Source of the DNA: Bimuria novae-zelandiae CBS 107.79
Lineage: Eukaryota; Ascomycota; Dothideomycetes; Pleosporales; Didymosphaeriaceae
Direction of reading: 5' to 3'
Assembly (NCBI GenBank): GCA_010015655.1
Contig: ML976710.1
Location: forward strand, 244,826-308,825
DNA: 64,000 nt
Shown here piece after piece: positions 43,196-53,763 of this stretch; position 1 is the first letter of the stretch; each line of letters opens with the position of its first letter. The notes beneath the pieces were generated by a model. That model had not been told where the DNA came from. It searched no databases and worked only from the letters and a program-made list of their open reading frames with translations. A program made the translations under genes and the position numbers.

Positions 43196-43715
43196 GCCTC
43201 TCCTCGGCGTACTCGGATCAGTTCCAATAGAGAAACACGACCCTGACTGTACATGTCACCGTTTCCTTTTTCAACTACAAAGCATGGAATACGAGAGGAA
43301 TGGAGGAATGGGCGCTGTACCATTAGTGTGACTTTTATCCGCGGAATGGTCATAGAAGAGACAGAAGCGGAGGTTTAGAGAGCGGTACGCCGCTGTAGTC
43401 GCTGTACAGAGTTCCTTTTTGTTCCGAACACGTTTTGCCTGCTGTGAGCCGCTCTGCACTCCCTCGCCCTGACCATGCTGCTACCCGAACGTGATGCGTG
43501 TGTCCGGCCTCGAGCTGAAACACCAGATTATTGAAAACGGCCTACAGAGAACGGGAAGTTGTTTCTTCATTTACAGCAAAAACAGGTGGCTGGTTATGGT
43601 GAGAGAGAGAGATTGGTTTGTGGAGGCAAGTCATCCGGGCCCCGCCAAAATTATTCACACCCCGCCAACGCGCCCGCCTTTACGCATCCTCCTTCCGCTG
43701 CCACCACGACTCACC
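43196..43715. other. Intergenic region COX6 / ADE6
   Basis: 520 bp, no separate gene. The last 225 bp are open in frame with ADE6 but lack family similarity and are taken as the 5' leader. A short GA run (GAGAGAGAGA) lies at 43602-43611. Confidence 0.6.
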
Positions 43716-46700
43716 ATGGCGTCGAAGGAGAGCCCTTATCTGGTCCTACCGGGCTCTTTGGCCTTTTCAGACTTCCGCCTGAAGCGGCTGGCGCAGGCTA
43801 TCGGCGCAAAGGAAGTGCGCGCGCTGTGGGTGCACTACGTCAATCCGAGCAAAGAGCTGAGCGAGGACGAATTGAAGACGCTGGAGCAGATTCTGCACTA
43901 TGGCCAGTATCCGGAGCGCGCGGACCGCCTGTCGCAGACGCTCATCCACGCCATCCAGAACCCAACCGCCGCCCCCGACCACGATACCGCCTATTTCTAC
44001 GTATGCCCGCGTCCGGGCACCATCTCGCCATGGAGCTCCCTCGCCACCATGATTGCGCGCACATGCACGCTCGACTACGCCGTGAAACGCATCGAGCGCG
44101 GCATGGTCCTCGCCGCTACCTTCGAGAAACCCCTCGCCGCCGACGAGATTCCCAACGCAGACTCACTCCACGACCGCATGACCCAGACCATCAGCCGCAC
44201 GACGCCGAACCTCGATCTACTCTTCAGCGAGCACGAGCCCGCACAGGCAACCACCATAAGCTTCGACGAGTATGGCAGCCCGCATGCCGCGCTGGAACAT
44301 GCGAACCAAGAACTGGGACTCGCCATGGACAAGTCCGAGATTGAGTACTTGGTCGAGGCATACTCGCAGGAGCTGAAGAGGGGCCCTGTAGATGTGGAGC
44401 TGTTCATGTTTGCGCAGGTCAACTCGGAGCATTGCAGGCACAAGCAGTTCAATGCGGACTTTACCATCGATGGGATGCGGAAGGGGTACTCGCTGTTTGG
44501 GATGATCCGGAACACGCATCAGAAGCACCCAGAGCATGTGGTTAGTGCGTACAGCGACAACGCAGCTGTGCTACAAGGCGAGGAGGCGAGCTTTTGGGCG
44601 CCGAATGCATTGACGGGAGAGTGGACGGGCACGAAGGAGACGGTGCATATCCTGTGTAAGGTTGAGACGCACAACCACCCTACTGCGGTATCGCCTTTCC
44701 CGGGTGCGGCGACTGGCTCGGGCGGTGAGATCAGAGACGAGGGCGCAGTAGGACGGGGTTCGAGACCGAAAGCTGGGTTGGCGGGCTTCACTGTGTCGGA
44801 TCTTCTCATTCCTGGCCATGAACAGCCGTGGGAGTTGAAAGACGTGGGAAAGCCGGCACACATTGCGAGCAGTTTAGATATCATGCTCGAAGCACCCATC
44901 GGAAGCGCGGCATTCAACAACGAATTTGGGCGGCCATGTACGATTGGATACTTCAGGACACTGCTTGTGCGTGTCTTCACAAATGAGAAGGAGACCGAGA
45001 TTCGAGGCTATCACAAGCCCATCATGCTGGCCGGAGGCGTCGGAACGGTCCGCCCGCAACATGCGCTCAAGAACCCCGACATCGTGCCGCCAGGATCGCA
45101 CCTACTGGTCATCGGCGGTCCTGCCATGCTCATCGGTCTCGGTGGCGGCGCTGCATCAAGTGTGCAGTCCGGTGAAGGCAAGGTGGAACTGGACTTTGCC
45201 AGTGTACAGCGAGGAAATCCTGAAGTCCAGCGAAGAGCTCAAGAAGTCATCGACACCTGCAGATCCATGGGTGACAAGAACCCAATCCTGTTCATTCACG
45301 ATGTCGGTGCTGGTGGGCTGTCGAACGCTCTCCCGGAGCTCGTTCACGACTCTGGGCTCGGTGCCATCTTCGAGCTCAGAGAAGTGGATAGTGCCGATCG
45401 AGGCATGAGCCCGCTACAAATTTGGTGCAATGAGGCTCAGGAACGATACGTGTTGGCCGTAGGACCGGAGGATTTGGACCTCTTCAAGCGCATCTGCAAG
45501 CGAGAGCGTTGCGGATTCTCGGTTGTAGGCACTGCAACCAAGGAGCAGCGTTTGATACTCAAGGACAGGGAGTCACAAGACACACCTTCCCCCATCGACC
45601 TTCCGATGCCTATTCTCTTTGGCAAGCCACCGAAGATGTCCCGCATCGTTGAATCACAAAAGCTTAGACTCCTTGCATTCGACAGCAGTCTGACCATGTA
45701 CCTACCAGAGATACCCAAGGGTGGGCTACTCCAGGAAGCCGTGGATCGAGTCCTTGCGCTTCCTGCCGTGGGCTCCAAGTCTTTTCTCATCACAATCGGT
45801 GACCGTACAGTTGGAGGATTGACCGTCCGTGATCAGATGGTGGGCAAGTGGCAAGTTCCCGTCGCAGATGTTTCTGTAACGGCCACATCTCTCTTGCCCG
45901 GCGTCAGGACCGGCGAAGCGATGGCAATGGGTGAGAAACCTACCCTTGCCCTCATCTCTCCCGCAGCATCTGCCAGGATGGCTGTCGCTGAGTCACTTAT
46001 GAACTTGGCCGCTGCCAGCTTGTTCGACAGAATGTCAAGAGTCCGGTTATCCGCCAATTGGATGTCTGCGAGCAGCCACCCAGGCGAAGCCGCTGCCCTG
46101 TATGAGGCTGTTGAAGCCATTGGCATGGGTTTGTGCCCTCGGCTAGGGATCTCCATTCCTGTCGGCAAGGACTCCATGAGTATGAAGATGAAATGGACGG
46201 ACCAAGAGTCCAACGAAGCCAAAGAAGTCACCGCACCCATGTCCCTCGTCATCACCGCTTTTGCACCTATCGACCGCATAGACCGCACTTGGACACCCGC
46301 CCTCGAACGTCTGGAGGATGTCGGCGAAACCGTGCTTATGTTTGTCGATCTCGCCGCTGGCAAGAAGAATATGGGCGGTTCTGCTCTCGCTCAGACATTC
46401 GGCCAAGTTGGCGATGAAGCGCCGGATGTGTGGGATGCAGACGTACTTAAAGATTACTACGATGCTGTCGAGCAGCTTCATGACGCCGGTATCGTGTTCG
46501 CCTACCACGACCGCTCCGACGGTGGCTTGTTCACTACCCTCGTCGAGATGATGTTCGCCGGCCGGTGCGGTCTCGAAATCATGCTCGACAAGGTTTCCAA
46601 ATCGTCCGACCCGAAGGACATCATCGAAGCACTGTTTAACGAGGAACTCGGTGCGGTGTTCCAGGTTAGAAAGAAGGACGAGGTGAATTTCCAGCGCTGT

Positions 46701-47822
46701 TTCGCGACGTGCGGACCGCCTCCGGGCATGATCAGGAAGATTGGGCGCGTGCCGGAAAAGAGGAAGCAGGAGATCAGCTTGGCACATGGATCACAGGTAA
46801 TATACCGTGCGAAGAGATCAGAGTTGCAGCAACGATGGACCTCGACGAGCTACCAGCTCCAGCGCCTGCGCGACAACCCCGAGTGCGCCGACCAAGAATT
46901 CTCCCTCATCGCCGACGACAACGACCCTGGTCTCTCGTACAACCTGACGTTCAACCCTAAGGATAATATTCTGCCCTTGAAAGCCTCCCTCACTTCTCCC
47001 TTCACGGCCAAACCCCGCGTCGCTATCTTGCGCGAGGAGGGCGTGAATGGCCAGGCGGAAATGGCCTTCGCCTTTTTCACGGCTGGCTTCTCCGCCGTCG
47101 ACGTCCACATGACGGACCTTATCTCAGGCCGCGTCTCGCTCTCCGCCTTCGTTGGGCTCGCAGCCTGCGGTGGCTTCTCCTACGGCGACGTCCTAGGCGC
47201 CGGCCAGGGATGGGCGAAATCCGTGCTCCTGCACCCGGCGACGCGCGACGAGTTCAAAACCTTCTTCGAGCGCAAAGACACGTTTGCCCTGGGCGTGTGC
47301 AATGGATGCCAGTTCTTGAGCAAGTTGAAAGAGCTGGTGCCCGGCGCGGAGGCGTGGCCGAGCTTCGAGCGGAACGTGTCAGAGCAGTACGAGGCGCGCG
47401 TCGCCATGGTCGAGGTGCTGGATCGGCCGGCGATCGCGGGACAACCGCCGTCGGTCTTCTTGCACGGTATGCATGGTTCGCGTCTTCCTATTGTGACGGC
47501 GCACGGCGAGGGGCGCGCGCACTTCCCGTCGAGCGCGACTTCTTCGGCGTCGCCGGAGACGCTGTATAATGAGGGCTTGGTCGCGATGAGGTATGTGGAT
47601 AACCACGGCAGGGTTACGGAGGAGTATCCGTATAATCCGAATGGGAGTCCGCAGGGGATTACGGCGGTGAGGAGTAGAGATGGGCGCGTGTTGGCGCTCA
47701 TGCCGCACCCTGAGAGGACGATTTTGAAGGAGGTGGGCAGTTATATTCCGCGGGAGGATGAGTGGGGCGAGTTTGGGCCGTGGAGTAGGATGTTTAGGAG
47801 TGCGAGGCGGTGGGTTGGGTAG
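43716..47822 (+). CDS. ADE6: Phosphoribosylformylglycinamidine synthase (FGAM synthase)
   Basis: Cytosolic enzyme of de novo purine synthesis; it converts FGAR, glutamine and ATP to FGAM, glutamate and ADP. Single exon of 1368 aa (yeast Ade6 1358). ATG 43716 was chosen for its CACCATGG context and because MASKESPYLVLPGS matches the family start; an in-frame ATG at 43491 would add 75 unrelated residues. Order: PurS-like N-terminal domain, linker (QVNSEHCRHKQFNADF), two AIR-synthase halves (TEIRGYHKPIMLAGGVGTVR, GVGAGGLSNALPEL and SIPVGKDSMSMKMKW), and a C-terminal class I glutamine amidotransferase. The last has nucleophile Cys1195 (GVCNGC) and the His1331/Glu1333 pair (PHPERT), all present. 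Codon bias makes long shadow frames on both strands. Confidence 0.98.
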   Translation: MASKESPYLVLPGSLAFSDFRLKRLAQAIGAKEVRALWVHYVNPSKELSEDELKTLEQILHYGQYPERADRLSQTLIHAIQNPTAAPDHDTAYFYVCPRPGTISPWSSLATMIARTCTLDYAVKRIERGMVLAATFEKPLAADEIPNADSLHDRMTQTISRTTPNLDLLFSEHEPAQATTISFDEYGSPHAALEHANQELGLAMDKSEIEYLVEAYSQELKRGPVDVELFMFAQVNSEHCRHKQFNADFTIDGMRKGYSLFGMIRNTHQKHPEHVVSAYSDNAAVLQGEEASFWAPNALTGEWTGTKETVHILCKVETHNHPTAVSPFPGAATGSGGEIRDEGAVGRGSRPKAGLAGFTVSDLLIPGHEQPWELKDVGKPAHIASSLDIMLEAPIGSAAFNNEFGRPCTIGYFRTLLVRVFTNEKETEIRGYHKPIMLAGGVGTVRPQHALKNPDIVPPGSHLLVIGGPAMLIGLGGGAASSVQSGEGKVELDFASVQRGNPEVQRRAQEVIDTCRSMGDKNPILFIHDVGAGGLSNALPELVHDSGLGAIFELREVDSADRGMSPLQIWCNEAQERYVLAVGPEDLDLFKRICKRERCGFSVVGTATKEQRLILKDRESQDTPSPIDLPMPILFGKPPKMSRIVESQKLRLLAFDSSLTMYLPEIPKGGLLQEAVDRVLALPAVGSKSFLITIGDRTVGGLTVRDQMVGKWQVPVADVSVTATSLLPGVRTGEAMAMGEKPTLALISPAASARMAVAESLMNLAAASLFDRMSRVRLSANWMSASSHPGEAAALYEAVEAIGMGLCPRLGISIPVGKDSMSMKMKWTDQESNEAKEVTAPMSLVITAFAPIDRIDRTWTPALERLEDVGETVLMFVDLAAGKKNMGGSALAQTFGQVGDEAPDVWDADVLKDYYDAVEQLHDAGIVFAYHDRSDGGLFTTLVEMMFAGRCGLEIMLDKVSKSSDPKDIIEALFNEELGAVFQVRKKDEVNFQRCFATCGPPPGMIRKIGRVPEKRKQEISLAHGSQVIYRAKRSELQQRWTSTSYQLQRLRDNPECADQEFSLIADDNDPGLSYNLTFNPKDNILPLKASLTSPFTAKPRVAILREEGVNGQAEMAFAFFTAGFSAVDVHMTDLISGRVSLSAFVGLAACGGFSYGDVLGAGQGWAKSVLLHPATRDEFKTFFERKDTFALGVCNGCQFLSKLKELVPGAEAWPSFERNVSEQYEARVAMVEVLDRPAIAGQPPSVFLHGMHGSRLPIVTAHGEGRAHFPSSATSSASPETLYNEGLVAMRYVDNHGRVTEEYPYNPNGSPQGITAVRSRDGRVLALMPHPERTILKEVGSYIPREDEWGEFGPWSRMFRSARRWVG

Positions 47823-48310
47823 AGGAGAGGATGTATGAGGGGGCATGGAGAACGTAGAGAGAAGGATAAAAGGGTTGATGATCTGCATTTGGAGATTGGC
47901 GTTTGTGTTCAGACACTTCTTCAATCATGGAACAGAAAATATCACATTTGCACAGTGCAAGCTCAACGGATAATGGGAAACTGCATCCAAGTATACAAAT
48001 GCTTCATGCTGCTTAGGTACGTGAGAAATATATGAGTGTGCGTATGTACAAACATATATCTTTTATAGATACGCGACAAAGTCCAACGACGCCGGGAACG
48101 CCATGTTCATGCTCTCATGTGTGCGTGCGCGAAGTCCGCTATATTACATCCCTCCCAACCAAAGGAGCCAGAAATGGATAGTGACATGCCTATGCACCTG
48201 TTGTACAATATGCATATGCAGACGGAAAGTGTTCGATCTGCCTGCAACAGCGGCTTAAAAGCAGCAGTCAGACAGGGTATCGTATCAGGAGGGAACGTTC
48301 CCAGCATCGC
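47823..48310. terminator. Convergent 3' region between ADE6 and the GT15 gene
   Basis: 488 bp separating two convergent stop codons. It becomes AT-rich around 47990-48070 (TATGTACAAACATATATC-like), as expected for fungal cleavage/polyadenylation signals serving both genes. No gene is seen. Exact poly(A) sites cannot be placed by eye. Confidence 0.45.
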
Positions 48311-49653
48311 TCATGCCTCCATACCAGCGTGTTTGAACCACACATTACGGCAGTCCTGCGAATTGAGCCAGTCCTCGCCGTCGGTGAAGCGGCCCGCTTC
48401 ACAGCCCTTGCACTTTCCATTGTTGGGGCAGTTGAAGAAGGGAATGTGCTGGTACCCGATGTCGCGGAACCAGTGGACGCGACTCTTATCCTCGAACAAG
48501 CCCACTGCAACGCTGTGCACAGGCGCGTCGCCCCAGCGCTCGTAGAAGAAGCCACCCGCCTTGTCGAGGTGGTCAAAGTACTGCGTATACGCCGGACTAC
48601 GCCACAAGTCGAGATTCGCGATCTCAAAGTTGGACCAAAAGTGACAGGTGGAATACCCGTTCGTAATTTTGTTGTGTCCCTTCTCCTTCTCCTCCGTCAG
48701 GAAGCCCTTTGCGTTATTCTTGGCCTCGTATTCGGGGTGGTCGGCGAGGAACTTCATGGTTTCGGGCCAGAGCGTGGCGACGCTGTCAGGGCTGTCGAGC
48801 AGCGTGAGGGTGAAGCCGTAGGTTTTGTTGTGGTCCTGCATGTAGCGGAAGACGTCATAGTCGACGCCGCAGAAGAAGTGCACCTTGGGCTCGACGCGCC
48901 AGTAGTACTGCACTTTTTCGAGTGCGGGGTGCTTGTAGAAGACGCCCGAGTTCCAGCGGCACATTTGGTGGTAGGAGTCCATTTCGGAGTACTGGACGCC
49001 CTTTTCCGAGAGCATCTTCTTGGATTCGGTGTAGAGGTCCTTGTTGATCCAGGAGGGTATCTCCCAGTGTTCTTTGGGGATGGTGTCTGCAGGAATCATG
49101 TTAGCATAGGTGACGTTGGGTGACGTTGGGTGACGTTGGGTGACGTTGGGATGGAAGGTGCAGTGTGTTGAGGGTACGCACGGTAGTGTGTCTTTGCTTT
49201 TGTGGCGGCGCTCGTCTTCTCCTTGAACTCCTTCGTAAACGGCACGTCGTTGAAGAAGGTCCACGGGTAGTTGAACTTGTGGTTCCAGGTGCTCTCCAGG
49301 TCCTGCATGCTCTGCAGCATGTCGTCGAGCTCCTCATTGCGCACCAGACTCAGAAGCGTGGCGTTGATGCGGTCGCTGTTCGCATTGTCGGGGGCGTAAT
49401 TGTCGCCGTTCACACGGTGCAGCGGTTCGGGGGGCTCGCCGGAGGGGTCTTGCTGCGGGTCGTGGTCCCAGCCTTGCGGGCGATCGCCAGGTTCCAGAGC
49501 GCCTTTCGCAGCAGGCTTGGGGGCGCCGTTTCCAGGCTTGATGGTGGGCAGTTTGATCGCAGTCGGGTCGGTCCGGTAGAGCGTCACCAAGAGAAATATG
49601 AAGATCAGGCAGGTGGCGCCGGCGAGGTAGCGCATCGCCTTTGGGATGGCCAT
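48311..49653 (-). CDS. GT15 alpha-1,2-mannosyltransferase (KRE2/MNT1/KTR family)
   Basis: Golgi type II membrane enzyme that adds alpha-1,2-mannose from GDP-mannose to N- and O-linked glycans. Exon 1 is 49653-49182, exon 2 49086-48311; the 95-bp intron has a GTGCGT donor and CTGCAG acceptor, giving 415 aa. An uncharged segment at about residues 7-26 (MRYLAGATCLIFIFLLVTLY) is the signal anchor, followed by a Pro/Gly-rich stem. The catalytic domain shows EPKVHFFCGVDYDVFRYM (about 223-240), GYSTCHFWSNFEIANLDLWRS with the conserved Glu of NFEIA at about 312, and GGFFYERWGDAPVHS. The Cys residues near the C-terminus (CPNNGKCKGC) are also typical. The intron carries four tandem 10-bp repeats (49111-49150). 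Which KTR paralogue it matches cannot be told. Confidence 0.95.
49111..49150 (+). repeat. (TGACGTTGGG)x4 tandem repeat in the GT15 intron
   Basis: Four perfect copies of the decamer TGACGTTGGG, within the intron 49087-49181. Each carries a TGACGT core, the half-site bound by CREB/ATF-type bZIP factors, spaced exactly one helical turn apart. The units are identical, so the array is probably a recent slippage expansion; a regulatory role is only a possibility. Confidence 0.9.
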
Positions 49654-49879
49654 GGTGGGCGAGGGTGTTCAGAGAAGAGCGTCGCCCATCGCGCAGGTAA
49701 GCAGCAGTGACTAGGAGAGATGCCCTAGCGGCTGTTTTAGCGTCAACGTTTTGGGGGAGGCGGTCGTGCGCCCGACAGGCGAATGCCCAGCGCGCCAGTG
49801 CGGCCAACGGCACCTCGTGTTTTAGTGTGATCGATAACGACGCGCGACGCGTGTAAGCTCAATAGAAAACGCTTTCGAC
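49654..49879. promoter_or_regulatory. Short divergent promoter GT15 gene / GCP5 gene
   Basis: Only 226 bp separate the two opposite start codons, so both core promoters and 5' leaders overlap here. No TATA box or clear factor site stands out. Confidence 0.55.
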
Positions 49880-52531
49880 ATGGCGCAGAACGCAAAGGTG
49901 GCAGCCCTCACAGACGAGCTGATCCATTCCATCCTCAAGTTCGACCCAAACACCAACAGGCAGGCCTACAAGCACGCCAAAGACATTGCGAAGAGTGGCC
50001 TACGCGCCCATCAGTATGCTCGCACAAACCAATTCGACGTGCAGCAAAGCTTCGTGGGTCTGGATGAAAAGTTTCGTGTCCTGAACCGCGATGACCTGGC
50101 TGATGCCCTCGACGAGCGCGTAAAGGAGATCAATGAATATACTGGCAAATGGATCCCAGAATGTCTATCACTGCTGCTGCTGCTTTCCGATCGACCAACT
50201 GAGAATTCGCGCGTCGACGCTCTGGAGTTGCTGAGACCGCCCACGCCGCCGCCTGAATTGACCTGGGAGCAGATTTTGGCAGAGGACCCGTACAGCGACG
50301 AGGAGATATGGAAGGACATCGACTACGCTGCTGATTCGTCCGAGGATGATTTACTGCCGCCGGAAAAGGAGAAAGCGAAGCCATCCCCACCCACGAGCGT
50401 GGAAGAGGATGACATCTACGACCCTGAAGAAACTATCGTCACCGTCGAGACAGACGTGGTTGAAGAGTTGCAGAAAGCGCAGTTTTGGAAGCACCCAAGA
50501 ACGGCGGATGATGAAAAAGTTGAAATCACCGAACTCCAAGCCGTAAGGGAAACGCTGTTTATGCTTGCTGGGCTGAAGACATCGCTCTTTCATGCTGATA
50601 GGCGCGTGAAGCCCGAGTATGAGCTTAGCCATGCCATGACAAAGACGACGTATCATCAACTTACCGACTTGGGCCATATTGGTAAGACAATCTACCAGCT
50701 CCGTCAATGGGTAAAGCGTTCGGCATCGTTGCCACTTGTACAGACTTTCGAGGCGGCTGTAGCGAATCGGTTACTGGCATACGACCAGTCGTTGGCGCGC
50801 CTACAAAGGCGATATCTGGTACCCGAGAGCCCTATCACCGTTAGCCTGTTGGAGGTGCACACCAATGTCAAGTCCATGTCACGACCAATACTGCGTCTGG
50901 CGCAGCTAATCGTGGACATTGAGCCACAGTTACTTGTGAATCCTTTCATTCATCTCGAGATACTGTTCGACCAAATCAGTCTTGCTCAGATGACGCTGGA
51001 GAAAGATGTGTTCGACTATCTCTCGCATATCTTCTTCGAGTGCCTACGAACCTACTTGAAACCCATGCGCAAATGGATGGAATCTGGCCATCTCGGCTTG
51101 AATGACGAGACCTTCTTCGTCTTTGAGAATGATTCCGGCAGCGAGATGGCCTCACTGTGGCACGATCGCTTTGTGCTCCGCCGCGGACAGGAAAACAAGC
51201 TGCGCTCACCGAGCTTCCTCGAGCCTGCTGCGCAAAAAATCTTTAATACCGGTAAAAGCGTAATATTTCTCAAGGAGCTTGGCATCCATACCTCTCAGCT
51301 GCCGGCCACCGTTGAAGAACCTCTTCTAGACCACAACACTGTCTGCGGCACCTCACCCGATTTACCTCTCTCGACTTTTTCGGAGCTCTTTCAAGCAGCG
51401 TTTCAAACGTGGATAAGCAGCAAGTACTCGCTCGCCTCGACGGTGCTTCGAGAATACCTGTTAAGAGACTGCGGCCTCGTCACTTTGCTTAATAATCTCA
51501 GAATCATACATTTGAGTGCCAATGGCTCGGCATTTCAAGACCTCGCCGATGCAGTCTTTGAGCGCATGGATTCTGGCCAGCGTACTTGGAATGACCGGTT
51601 TCTCCTCACCGAACTCGCCCGCGGCGTCTTCACGACAGTATTGCCGCGTTCTGAATCCGAGCGCATAATAGTACGAGCTGTACGCAGGAGCACGAAGTCT
51701 CCGACCGAGTCTGTCAAGGCGCTTGCTCACATATCGATCGATTATGCTGTAAGTCATGTCCTCATATTTGTCTCGTAATGCCGAGCTGATGGAGCATAGT
51801 TACCCTGGCCTATCATGAACGTCATCCAGCGCTCGTCCCTACCCGTGTACCAACAACTCTCCATCTTTCTCCTGCAAACCTACCGCGCCAAGTATCTTCT
51901 CCAACGCATCTCTCCGCAGAGCATCGGCGCGATCCAAACTGCTCCTCTACGCCGACTAGGCTACAAGCTCCGCCAGCGCCTCATGTGGTTCGCGGACGTC
52001 ATGCGCTCTTATCTGACAGAAACAGTCATTGAGCTCGCATTCACCGACATGAAGGCTGCCATCAGCAAAGCCGAAGACATTGATGAGATGGCAAATGTGC
52101 ACATGAGATACGTAGCCCGGCTCCAAGATCAAGCCTTGCTATCCGACAACTTGAAACCTATTCATCGAGGCATCATCGCGCTGTTAGACCTCGCAGTCGT
52201 CTTCTCACAACATCACGCAGGTATGCAGAGAGGAACAAAAGCGAAGTCCAAGCCTTCAGTGAGGGAAACACGACGCAAGGTCTCTGGCCTTAGCCACGAA
52301 ACAGCGGAGGAAGAATCCGACAGTAGCAATGTCGGAGACGACGATGATAGCGTCGACTCGCCGTCTTCAGGGCAGCGCAAGTTGGAAGATGGCCTGGCGC
52401 ACATAGAGAGGGAGTTTGAGCGGTTACTACCGTTCGTCACGGCGGGATTGAGAAGTGTAGGCAGGGTGGGCGCAGAGCCTGTGTGGGAGATGCTTGCAGA
52501 TCGCCTGTCGTGGAATACCTCTAGTCGGTAG
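49880..52531 (+). CDS. mod21: Gamma-tubulin complex component 5 (GCP5/Mod21-like)
   Basis: A non-core subunit of the gamma-tubulin ring complex that nucleates microtubules at spindle pole bodies and other organising centres. Exon 1 is 49880-51748, exon 2 51800-52531; the 51-bp intron (GTAAGT...CATAG, phase 0) gives 866 aa. The N-terminus (TDELIHSILKFDPNTNRQAYKHAK, NQFDVQQSFVGLDEKFRVLNRDDLADAL) resembles the Mod21/GCP5 N-terminal domain. An acidic linker follows (about 135-195), then the Spc97/Spc98 GRIP1 region, and after the intron GRIP2 (LPWPIMNVIQRSSLPVYQQLSIFLLQTYRAKYLL). GRIP2 has a Ser/Asp-rich insert (EEESDSSNVGDDDDSVDS) near the end. GCP4 or GCP6 are less likely because of the N-terminal match. 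Intact. Confidence 0.88.
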
Positions 52532-53416
52532 CTTTATACTTATTTCTAACTATGCAACAAAAATGCATGTTTGTGGACCGCGTGGGGTAAGGTAAAACTG
52601 GATTCTTTTGCCTTGGCTGTCTACTCAAAAAGCTATTTTGTGTACAACCAGCGCATCGCATAAAGATCTCACTTCTCCATCTCTCTCACTTTTCATCGTT
52701 ACCGCGCTCTTCGGAACGCGGGGTCTTCCAGTCCACTCGCGACGAACGCCACGAGGACGGTCCAGGACGCGCCCGACAGAGCGGGTTAGAGCCTCGCTTC
52801 GACCTGCCCGCCCGGTTCCAGCGCCACGTTCGATAACCACCAACTGGCGCGGTCCGAAATCGCTAATTGCGACTTCATCTCATACTGCAAGTCTTCTCAT
52901 CTGTACAGAGGCATTTCAGAACATCGAACGTCGTCGGTTTCGGGCGTGGTGGATCGCATTTGGGGCTCACCTGCTTATTAAGAATCTCGCCGAAGTATCC
53001 GAGTACGCCTCGCCTGCTTGTTGAGCAGTTCACCGAGTTATCTAGGACTTCGCGATACGGGTTTTATCAGGCGCGAGGGGTACGTGGCGTGAAGTGCTAT
53101 TCATCATCTGAGGAGCGTACGATATCACTGAGCATCACAGGACGACGAGACGATGTGTTGATAATGTCTGTGAATTTGTACTAACAAATCCATGTTAGAA
53201 TACAAGAAGAGCTGCGTGGTCGGTACCAAACCCGCACCTACGGTTACGCCCACACAAGAAACTCCTTACGCCCACAATTACCCCTCCATCCCACACCTGC
53301 ATTAAGCAAACCCAAAATTAAAGCCAAAATTCGTCGCGGGGGCTCGCTGAAGCTCTGGGTATCAAAAGCCAAAATCGCGTGTAACGCCAAAAGAGAAAGG
53401 GAGAAAAGAGGCGAAG
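52532..53416. other. Gene-free stretch after the GCP5 gene
   Basis: 885 bp with no supported gene. A 138-codon frame at 52608-53024 lacks domains and typical codon use and is opposed by another frame on the minus strand. I see no RNA gene or repeat. Confidence 0.55.
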
Positions 53417-53593
53417 ATGCGCCATCCCGCTGCGCCGACACTAATCGCGGTCTTGCTGGGAATTATGGCGTTTTTCGTGCTCTGGGGAAAGGTGAGCGGC
53501 GGTGAGTACCACGAGGGGAATCCGCATCCGGATGATGTACCGCCGCCGATGCGGGAAGAAGGCGAAGAGGATGCCGAAGAGGAGGATTCGTGA
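53417..53593 (+). CDS. Possible 58-aa single-span membrane protein
   Basis: A short intronless frame, ATG 53417 to TGA 53591-53593. It encodes MRHPAAP, then a clear hydrophobic helix at about residues 8-23 (TLIAVLLGIMAFFVLW), then a Gly/His/Pro stretch (EYHEGNPHPDDVPPP) and a very acidic tail (EEGEEDAEEEDS). This looks like a tail-exposed small membrane protein, with the acidic part facing cytosol or matrix. I do not recognise a family. A strong GTGAGT donor-like site (53501) lies inside the frame, so it could instead be the first exon of a spliced gene, but I see no good partner acceptor. Its layout, a basic start followed by one helix and then a charged tail, argues against chance, but only moderately. 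Confidence 0.45.
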   Translation: MRHPAAPTLIAVLLGIMAFFVLWGKVSGGEYHEGNPHPDDVPPPMREEGEEDAEEEDS

Positions 53594-53763
53594 GAAGCCA
53601 GGAGGAGGGGCTTTTGGAAAAGATCGCCGAAGGAGATGCCGATGCGTGAAGCCACCAATGTCGATGTCGATGATGCCAAACCGCCGGTGAAGCGGAAGAA
53701 TGCGGATGTGCGAAGAGCCGGATGTCGAAGAGTAAACGGGGAGAAGAGCTTGGGATGCGTCGT

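Noticed and set aside
46143..46787. 214-codon minus-strand frame within ADE6
   Set aside because: A codon-bias shadow of the certain ADE6 coding strand; no domain.
21650..52531. Idea of an operon-like functional cluster
   Set aside because: The genes belong to unrelated core processes, lie on both strands and have their own promoters.
52608..53024. 138-codon frame after the GCP5 gene
   Set aside because: No domain, unusual composition, and no start context; opposed by another chance frame.
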